Source of the DNA: Symbiobacterium sp.
GTDB lineage: Bacteria > Bacillota > Sulfobacillia > DUSP01 > DYEP01
Assembly (NCBI GenBank): GCA_020725675.1
Contig: DYEP01000226.1
Location: 1 to 38,939 of the forward strand
Direction of reading: 5' to 3'
DNA length: 38,939 nucleotides
Shown: in pieces, positions 18,001 through 26,213 of the stretch
Numbering within the stretch: the stretch's first letter is position 1
Layout: each line of letters begins with the position of its first letter
Program-made: the position numbers and the translations under genes
The notes under the pieces: generated by a model
Database searches by the model: none
Told to the model about the DNA's origin: nothing
Seen by the model: only the letters and a program-made list of their open reading frames with translations

Positions 18001-18155
18001 TAGTGGATGTGACAGTGTTTGAGCCCATATATCAAAAATGCGGTAGCGCCCTGTTCCGAGAATCACCCCCGCCCCTTTTAATATCCGGCTGTACTGAAAA
18101 AAGAGGAAACCATATTACGATTAATGCATCAAGTCTGGCGCCCTTCCTGGCTTAA
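15099..18155 (+). CDS. dnaE2: DNA polymerase III alpha subunit, DnaE2/ImuC-like
   Basis: PHP domain HLHTHSYFSFLDG / ALALTDHNN, polymerase motif PDIDIDFDQRHRD, C-terminal OB fold; HLVLLCNGPKGYANLCRLITSA resembles DnaE2; GTG start. Confidence 0.9.
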   Translation: MKPFFIHLHTHSYFSFLDGSSSIKTLVETAAALNMPALALTDHNNVSGAVLFQQTSEEYGIRPIQGAELSLKGGSHLVLLCNGPKGYANLCRLITSAYMSGTKLRPELDPSELKFHSAHLFALSGCRKSEIARLIFQRNFDKALDLCYWYKDIFGDRFFLEMEAGPLPGTHLLNSRLKELSDKAKVPLVVSCNVHYARREDFKIHDILTCVRTLTQIWDVHPERRLNPENYMKAASEIVVLNEYPEVMQGLERIVYSCEPALDLKARHFPSFEVPSGQTSHDYLSTLVFQGAARRYGKVTEKVRARLLQELDVIYRLGYSDYFLLVWDVARFARENGIRYAGRGSAADSAVAYCLEITEVDAIERGLLFERFLSLERAQKPDIDIDFDQRHRDRVADYVYKKYGNDHVAAVCTFNTYRARSAVRDLGKVLGYPAEEIDRIAKRLPWIPADGIEQAIPHFPELRDAPVNWEKYSFLFECCAKVAGFPRHLGTHLGGLVISKEPVLNYTPLQLAAKGIAVSQFDKDAIEDLGLVKLDLLSLRTLSAVDIAVASIREERPDFDYDAIPPGDPDTYRMLNTGETIGVFQLESPAQRALQSRLGADCIEDIVASVALIRPGPIKGNMVEPFLRRRHGEEEVSYLHPKLRPILEKTYGVVLFQEQVIEIATTIAGFTPGEADKLRRVMTHSRSQAEMDEIGREFVKKAMINGIEEKTAHTIFSYVAGYASYGFCEAHAAAFAKTAYKTAYLIRHYPAEFFAAILSMQPMGYYSPQVICQEAARRGIRILGPDINVSQSVFLPENNTIRVSLKQVQGMTEELLSRILKEREHGAFTSFEDFCLRVRPDADILQNLILCGSFDSISDNRRLLMWKLKTGLYLKNPLLQPNYDIKDFSLREKICHEFNILGLMVSCHIMSTFRKWLSRKGFLTAEQVKKAKPGSFVKIAGLPIRPHRPPVRSGKTIVFMAVADETGIVDVTVFEPIYQKCGSALFRESPPPLLISGCTEKRGNHITINASSLAPFLA

Positions 18156-18404
18156 ACGCATGACACCCGAACAAGAATAGGGCCACTCCTCCCAGACGTT
18201 TCTTCCATCGCCACTTATCGTCATCGGTACCATATCTTGACTGGTCGAGCGTCAGTATGCTATGATATTCCTGGCTGGGGCACGGAGATTCCGAGCCTCT
18301 TTACACACTAACCAACTCAGCGTAGTCTTATCCCTCATCAACTTTGTCTGCTCTACACCCGCTTTGCTCCTGCCTTCAGTAATTCAAAAGAAGGAGGAAA
18401 CCGG

Positions 18405-20135
18405 ATGAGAAAGATCCTGCGGGTCAACATGTCTGACCTCTCTCTGGCCTGGGAAGATCTTCCCGAAAAGTACCGGTTCCTGGGAGGAAGAGCGCTTACT
18501 TCCTCAATAGTATGCGACGAGGTCCCGCCCACATGTCATCCTTTGGGTCCAAGCAATAAACTGGTCATCGCTCCTGGTATACTCTCCGGCACGTCTGCAC
18601 CTAGCTCAGGCCGAATTTCTTGCGGCGGAAAGAGCCCTCTAACCGGAACCATAAAGGAGTCAAATGCTGGAGGACTTCCCGCCCAGAAACTCGGGCGCCT
18701 GGGTATTGCGGCCATTATTGTCGAAGGCAAGCCCAAGGACGCAGTATTCAGATTGCTGAAGATCAACAAGGATGGAGCCGAGCTCATTCCTGTGCCAGAG
18801 CTGGTGGGCAAGGGTATGTACGAGACCAACAGACTGCTATGGGACAGGTTCGGTAAAGTCGGAATCATGGGAATAGGCCCAGCCGGGGAAATGCTGCTAA
18901 CGAATGCTGGCATATCCTGCAATGATACGGAGAACGGCCCGGGGAGATACGCCGGACGCGGTGGCCTTGGGGCGCTTATGGGCTCAAAACAGCTGAAGGC
19001 CATTGTGGTAGATGATACCGGTGCTCCCGGAGTCCATATCGCCAACAAGGAGCTATTTGACACCGGCAGAAAGAAGATGGTGAAGGCCCTCACCAGTCAC
19101 GCAGTCACCTCACAGGCTCTTCCCACCTATGGGACTGCAGTACTTATCAATATCATGAACGAGGCGGGTGGACTGCCCACGAGGAATTTCAGCTCAGGTC
19201 GGTTTGAAGGGGCAAAACAGATCAGCGGAGAAGCTATTGCCGAGCTTACCGCCAGCCGCGGCGGCGCCGGCAAGATGGGCCATCCCTGCCATCCCGGCTG
19301 TATCATCAAATGTTCTAATGTCATCCCCTATGAGGACGGAAGCTACCATGTTGCGCCTTTGGAGTATGAGTCGGACTGGGCCCTCGGTGCCAACTGCGGG
19401 ATTGACAACCTTGATGCTATAGCTGAACTGAACCGTATTTGCAATGACGTAGGTCTTGATACGATCGAAGCGGGTTGTACTCTGGCAGTGGCGATGGAAG
19501 CAGGCTTGGCGAAGTTCGGCGATCACGAAGCTGCCATAGAGCTACTCAAAGAAGTTGGAAAGGGTAGCGCCCTTGGTAGAGTGCTGGGCTGCGGTTCCGC
19601 TTCCGTTGCCAGAACGTACGGAGTGACGAGGTGCCCCACAGTAAAGGGCCAGGCAATGCCCGCTTATGAGCCCAGAGCCGTCAAAGGAATCGGGTTCACG
19701 TACGCCACCTCTACAATGGGCGCAGACCATACCGCAGGTTACACCATCGCCCCCGAAATCCTCGGCGTAAGCGGGAAGAGCGATCCGTTTGATCCAAACA
19801 AGGCGGAGCTGGCTCGGAACTTCCAGGCAACAACAACATTCATTGATTCGACCGGGTACTGCTTGTTCATTGCCTTCGCCATACTTGACATACCTGAAGG
19901 TTTCGAGGGGATGATCGAGTCAGTCAACGGTGTAACTGGTTCTGACTGGAAGGGCGACGACGTTTTAGAGCTCGGGAAGCAATGGCTCAAGATGGAGCGG
20001 AAATTCAACCTCGCAGCAGGTTTCGGACCAGTCCATGATAGGGTACCCGAGTTTATGAAATACGAAAAGCTGCCACCGCACGACACAACTTGGGATGTGC
20101 CTGATGAAATGCTGGATGCAGTACACGATTACTAA
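18405..20135 (+). CDS. Aldehyde ferredoxin oxidoreductase-family tungsten enzyme
   Basis: LGGRALTSSIVCDEV, SGRISCGGKSPLTGTIKESNAGG, GAGKMGHPCHPGCIIKCSN. Confidence 0.92.
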   Translation: MRKILRVNMSDLSLAWEDLPEKYRFLGGRALTSSIVCDEVPPTCHPLGPSNKLVIAPGILSGTSAPSSGRISCGGKSPLTGTIKESNAGGLPAQKLGRLGIAAIIVEGKPKDAVFRLLKINKDGAELIPVPELVGKGMYETNRLLWDRFGKVGIMGIGPAGEMLLTNAGISCNDTENGPGRYAGRGGLGALMGSKQLKAIVVDDTGAPGVHIANKELFDTGRKKMVKALTSHAVTSQALPTYGTAVLINIMNEAGGLPTRNFSSGRFEGAKQISGEAIAELTASRGGAGKMGHPCHPGCIIKCSNVIPYEDGSYHVAPLEYESDWALGANCGIDNLDAIAELNRICNDVGLDTIEAGCTLAVAMEAGLAKFGDHEAAIELLKEVGKGSALGRVLGCGSASVARTYGVTRCPTVKGQAMPAYEPRAVKGIGFTYATSTMGADHTAGYTIAPEILGVSGKSDPFDPNKAELARNFQATTTFIDSTGYCLFIAFAILDIPEGFEGMIESVNGVTGSDWKGDDVLELGKQWLKMERKFNLAAGFGPVHDRVPEFMKYEKLPPHDTTWDVPDEMLDAVHDY

Positions 20136-20147
20136 TTAGACTGAACG

Positions 20148-20174
20148 AAGGACCCGGGTTCAGCCCGGGTCCTT
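20148..20174. terminator. Strong hairpin (11-bp stem) between AOR and MoaD-like genes
   Basis: AAGGACCCGGG-TTCAG-CCCGGGTCCTT; no U-tract, so it may attenuate or protect mRNA. Confidence 0.55.
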
Positions 20175-20196
20175 CCAAGTTGGGGGGTGGATTTGC

Positions 20197-20478
20197 TTGA
20201 TAACCGTGTTTCTTTACGGAGATCTGCGTCGGGTGGTCGTGCCGCAGCCTCCTATTACCGAGGATGCTTGCGTCGATCTACCTTCTGACACAGTAGCAAC
20301 TGTACGGGATGTCATACTAAAGCTCGGTCTTTCTCCTGGTGAGGTCAGCCACAAATTTGTCAACCATGTCTACGTTTCAGAAAACTATCCCCTGAGGGAC
20401 GGGGACCGGGTCGCTCTATTCCCGATAAAAATGAGCCTGATTTACAGGCAGTATTTCCCCCGGGCCAATGAGAGGTGA
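20197..20478 (+). CDS. MoaD/ThiS-like beta-grasp protein lacking C-terminal GG
   Basis: Beta-grasp pattern VYVSENYPLRDGDRVALFPIKM; TTG start behind GGGGGGTGG; ends YFPRANER. Confidence 0.7.
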   Translation: MITVFLYGDLRRVVVPQPPITEDACVDLPSDTVATVRDVILKLGLSPGEVSHKFVNHVYVSENYPLRDGDRVALFPIKMSLIYRQYFPRANER

Positions 20479-20484
20479 ACTGAG

Positions 20485-20730
20485 ATGAAAATTGTCGTGA
20501 GGTTATATGCAACTTTGAGGCAATTCGTACCAGGCAGCAGAACGGGTGAACCACTAACAATCGAAGCCAAGGATCACCTTACGGTATCTGAATTGCTTGA
20601 GCATCTTGGGATCCCTGCTGACGTGACCAAGGTCGTGTTTGTAAATGGAAAACAAAGAGAGAGGGACCACGTGCTGCAAGACGGAGACGAAGTCGCTATG
20701 TTCCCTCCCATTGCCGGAGGTTCATGTTAA
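20485..20730 (+). CDS. MoaD/ThiS-family sulfur-carrier-like protein ending GGSC
   Basis: MKIVVRLYATLRQFVPG...VFVNGKQRERDHVLQDGDEVAMFPPIAGGSC. Confidence 0.88.
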   Translation: MKIVVRLYATLRQFVPGSRTGEPLTIEAKDHLTVSELLEHLGIPADVTKVVFVNGKQRERDHVLQDGDEVAMFPPIAGGSC

Positions 20731-20734
20731 AACC

Positions 20735-20962
20735 TTATTTAGCCTGATACTTGGAGGATTTGCTGAGCCTGTCGCCTCTTAGAGCGATGTATACACCTAT
20801 AACTAACACAGCCACTGAGGCCACAGTTGCAGCAGCACTGAGACTTGTCCTCCAGAAGAAATCCGCGGGCATAGCTGCTTCTTCTACCCCGGCAAATGCG
20901 TGCATACCGCTTAAGAATGTGAGAACAACCACATATAAGCAGACAACTAACCTTCTGCCCAC
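20735..20962 (-). CDS. Small membrane protein (75 aa)
   Basis: Signal-like N-terminus (LVVCLYVVVLTFLSGMHAFA) plus one TM; GTG start with upstream GGGGG. Confidence 0.5.
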   Translation of the reverse strand: MGRRLVVCLYVVVLTFLSGMHAFAGVEEAAMPADFFWRTSLSAAATVASVAVLVIGVYIALRGDRLSKSSKYQAK

Positions 20963-21114
20963 TGAAGCCTACCCCCTTTTTGGGAATTTTATAAATTCTT
21001 AGTTAATCGTGAACGTGAAGCCAATCACTTTTAATGTTTCTCTCCAATTTATGCAATTCCTTCTTAAAAATTGCGTGTTTTCAACATCGTGTTTTTAACA
21101 AACAACAAACATAA

Positions 21115-21147
21115 ACCGGGGCCCGTGGTTTAGGACCCCGGTTTCCA
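21115..21147 (-). terminator. Terminator hairpin downstream of groEL
   Basis: AAACCGGGG / CCCCGGTTT arms followed by a T-rich stretch on the minus strand. Confidence 0.6.
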
Positions 21148-21161
21148 GGTCTTCTATCTTA

Positions 21162-23104
<1,943 letters not shown>

Positions 23105-23131
23105 TCTTGGCTTGACCTCCCTTCAGAATTG

Positions 23132-23158
23132 TTAGCACTCGCTTAAGGTGAGTGCTAC
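23132..23158. promoter_or_regulatory. CIRCE element (HrcA operator)
   Basis: TTAGCACTC-N9-GAGTGCTAC, one mismatch to consensus. Confidence 0.93.
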
Positions 23159-23167
23159 CAAGTAGAT

Positions 23168-23196
23168 ATTATAGGCATCTTCTTCATATCTGTCAA
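23168..23196 (-). promoter_or_regulatory. Consensus sigma-A promoter for groESL (TTGACA - 17 bp - TATAAT)
   Basis: Reverse complement: TTGACA at 23196-23191, TATAAT at 23173-23168. Confidence 0.9.
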
Positions 23197-23231
23197 CTTT
23201 AAACCTGAATTTCCAGCTAAAACTTTTTGAG

Positions 23232-26213
23232 TTAATCGCACAAGTGAACAAATGGGCAACGCGTACAATCATCTCTGTTTTCAGGGAATTCCTCATTGAG
23301 TATTCGCTCTGCGACACATGCAAGGAGGTCGGCAGTAGCACGCATGGCAGTCTCGGAGTTGTCCACCGGCAGCACCTCTCCGGTTCTCATGTAGTAAAGT
23401 AGAAGATCGGGCCTAGCCTCTTCCTTGTTTATTTGCGCCCACGCCATCCCATATATCCGGAGCTGGTGGGAGTAGTAATGGAGGTCCTTATCCAACATCA
23501 TCCTGTTGGTCTTGAAATCGACAATCCTGGGTCGCTCTTTATCGCGTATGACCATATCGATGAATCCTGACACCAAGATTGAATGTCCGCTGATACTCCA
23601 GGGCCAGTGAAACTCCACTTCAATGTCCTGTGGCAGCACTCGCGCAGCGCTGAGCCACGAGCGTTCGTACACAGACTTTAAGTTCTCCACATCCGCCTGG
23701 TAGTACCGGGCATATACGTCTGGAGAAAGCCCTACCCGGAGGGCAAGGCTTGTGCCATCAGTAGGATCTGTCCTCTTGCCAGTGTGATGTCTCCGGATTG
23801 CCTCGTGTACAAGCTTTCCGAGTAACGCACCGTCAGGATGCAAAGGCCCGGTGATTTTGCCGTGTTTTCCAGATATGCCAAGCACACGGGAAAAATAGTA
23901 GCGGCGCGGGCAGTCAATGTACTCCTTAAGTGCAGAAAAACTCAGGTGAACCGTGCGCGGTCCATCGGCTGAAGGCAAAGCAGAAGTCCTGTTGAAAAAC
24001 ATAAAACCGAGGCGGTCGCGGAGGCGTCCGCCAGCTGGCAGCTCGCCTCGTTCAGCGGAGTAGACCTGAGTACCCTCGGCCAATCTTAAGAGCTTTGCCG
24101 CCTCGGGATCATCCAGCAGTTCCCGCAGAAACTCCTTACCGTTCCCGGCAGCAGGTGATACCAGGAAGAGACGCGTCTTTGCCCTGGTAACCGCTACATA
24201 AAAGAGACGCCTCTCTTCCTGCTCTTGTTCAAGCATGACTCGCGGCTTGACACTCGTCTCGAACTTCTTTGTAGTCTTGCCTCCGGGCGCTTCTTTGCAG
24301 ACAACTCCCACGCCTGGTACATAGTATAGTCTGTCGTATCGTGGCTTCAGGGGGAATCTACCCCCTTTTAGGTTGCACACGAACACTACTGGAAATTCGA
24401 GTCCCTTCGCCTGGTGAATAGTGAGAATGTGGCACGCGTCCAATTCGGTGCAGGGCGCTTCGGGATTCAGCGCCTGCAACTCGTTTGCCACGTCCAGGTA
24501 TTCAAGCAGGGTATCAAGCCCTGCAAGCGGGTGGCTCTCCTCAAACTCCTCAATGAGTTCACCGAAGCTAGACAGGTTTGTTAGCGCACTGTCTCTTGAC
24601 TGCAGGGGAAGGGCATTCACCCACGCCAGGAGTCCGCTCTCTTCCACCGACGTTTTATACAGCCCGGCGAGGGTTGAACTCCCAGCGTACATCCTTAGCC
24701 GCTCAATAAGGGACACAAGCCTTTGACACCTGACATCCTGCTGGGTTTTGAAAATATCAAATAAAAGCAGCCCCGGTATTCTGTCTACCTCTAACCCGTC
24801 GAGCGTGAGTGCTCCAGCTCCTTGCAGTGCCAGGTCTGCCAGTACTGACGGAGGGATGCCAAACAATGCAGAGGAGGCGAGTTTGACCAAGGCCTGATTG
24901 TCGTATGGGTCGTGTATGACTCTGAGAAGAGCGATAGCATAGCCTACTTCAGTCGAGTCTGATAGTCCTGCGCCTCCCGCCGAATAGTAGGGAATTCCTC
25001 GGGCTCTGAGCGCTTCCTCGACGGGGCCCGCACCTGCCTTCACACTCCGGAATAAAATGGCGATCTCCCCAGGCTTTACTCCTGAACCAAGCAACGTTCG
25101 GATGCTTTCTGCAACAAACTCTGCCTCATCCTGTTCGTCTTTTGCCAGATATGCGGTCACCGATGATATATCCGGGCTTTCTGCGCATTGTGCCCTGAGT
25201 CGTATATCCTCAGATCTTTGAAAAAATCTCTCATCTTTGCAAATGCTTCGATGGGCCACTTCGAGTATGGGGTTTTGCGACCTGTAGTTGTCCTTCAAGT
25301 ATATGGTCTTGCCTCCCCACTCGTCCGCCAAGAAGTCGTCCATATTTTCAACCCTGGCGTTCCTCCAGGCATAAATTGCCTGCTTGTCATCGCCAACGAC
25401 TGTGACGTTTGACATGAATTTATCCTGAGCGACCAAGCTGAGAAGTCTAAACTGTGAGGCGTTGGTATCCTGGAATTCGTCTACGAGAATGTACCTGATC
25501 CTTTCGCGCAGGCGGCCCGCCAGTTCTTTGTCGCTATTGAGCAGACTACACGCCTTCACTACCAGGTCGGAGAAATCCAGTAGTCCGGAAGACTGAAGGG
25601 TTTCCTGATAAGACCGGTAAATCTGGTATACCAGTTCAGCGGCTTCCTTTTCATACTCCTCTTCGGCTCTCGTGAGCGCTTCGTGCAGAAACTCATCCGG
25701 AGTAATGGCCGTATCCTTCAGTTTCATGATCAGCCGGTGCGTCTCTTGATACAGAAACTCGGGATTTTCTACAGGAAGGCTCGGGGCTTTCAGGCGATAA
25801 CCTGTCCTGACCAGTTTGTCGACAGCCTTTCGGAACAAAAGCCCAGCCTCGATGTCGTCAGCCACTCCAAAAGCAGGATCAAGACCGGCCGAGACCGGGT
25901 TTTCTCTCAGCAGTTTTGTAGCAAACGAATGAAAGGTGGTGATATCAGCGTCAAGGAAATCCTCTTCGCGACAAAGTCCCATGCTGGTAGCACTACGGGC
26001 GATCCGCACCCTCATCTCCTCAGCGGCTCGGTTGGTGAAAGTGAGTGCGAGTACCCTGTCGGGCCCGATGCCTAGCGTACGTAGCGCTTCAATATACCGA
26101 AGGGTGAGCACTGTGGTTTTACCCGTTCCCGCACCCGCTGTGATCTTAAGCGGTCTGTCGAAAGGATGCTCTACTGCGTTTCTTTGATCCCGGTTCAGGC
26201 TCTCCTTATTCAT
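23232..26213 (-). CDS. UvrD/AddA-like helicase with C-terminal RecB-family (Fe-S) nuclease domain
   Basis: Walker A AGAGTGKTT, LVDEFQDTN, VAVTRAKTRLFLV; nuclease GFIDMVIRDKERPRIVDFKTNR; cysteines DCPRRYYF and CTRCPFVHLC. Start set at MNKESLNRDQ. Confidence 0.9.
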   Translation of the reverse strand: MNKESLNRDQRNAVEHPFDRPLKITAGAGTGKTTVLTLRYIEALRTLGIGPDRVLALTFTNRAAEEMRVRIARSATSMGLCREEDFLDADITTFHSFATKLLRENPVSAGLDPAFGVADDIEAGLLFRKAVDKLVRTGYRLKAPSLPVENPEFLYQETHRLIMKLKDTAITPDEFLHEALTRAEEEYEKEAAELVYQIYRSYQETLQSSGLLDFSDLVVKACSLLNSDKELAGRLRERIRYILVDEFQDTNASQFRLLSLVAQDKFMSNVTVVGDDKQAIYAWRNARVENMDDFLADEWGGKTIYLKDNYRSQNPILEVAHRSICKDERFFQRSEDIRLRAQCAESPDISSVTAYLAKDEQDEAEFVAESIRTLLGSGVKPGEIAILFRSVKAGAGPVEEALRARGIPYYSAGGAGLSDSTEVGYAIALLRVIHDPYDNQALVKLASSALFGIPPSVLADLALQGAGALTLDGLEVDRIPGLLLFDIFKTQQDVRCQRLVSLIERLRMYAGSSTLAGLYKTSVEESGLLAWVNALPLQSRDSALTNLSSFGELIEEFEESHPLAGLDTLLEYLDVANELQALNPEAPCTELDACHILTIHQAKGLEFPVVFVCNLKGGRFPLKPRYDRLYYVPGVGVVCKEAPGGKTTKKFETSVKPRVMLEQEQEERRLFYVAVTRAKTRLFLVSPAAGNGKEFLRELLDDPEAAKLLRLAEGTQVYSAERGELPAGGRLRDRLGFMFFNRTSALPSADGPRTVHLSFSALKEYIDCPRRYYFSRVLGISGKHGKITGPLHPDGALLGKLVHEAIRRHHTGKRTDPTDGTSLALRVGLSPDVYARYYQADVENLKSVYERSWLSAARVLPQDIEVEFHWPWSISGHSILVSGFIDMVIRDKERPRIVDFKTNRMMLDKDLHYYSHQLRIYGMAWAQINKEEARPDLLLYYMRTGEVLPVDNSETAMRATADLLACVAERILNEEFPENRDDCTRCPFVHLCD

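Noticed and set aside
18156-18404. Possible Moco/Tuco riboswitch upstream of the AOR gene
   Set aside because: Some short stems are present (GGAGATTCC, GGCTGGGG...), but I could not fit the RF01055 consensus; an Infernal search would decide.
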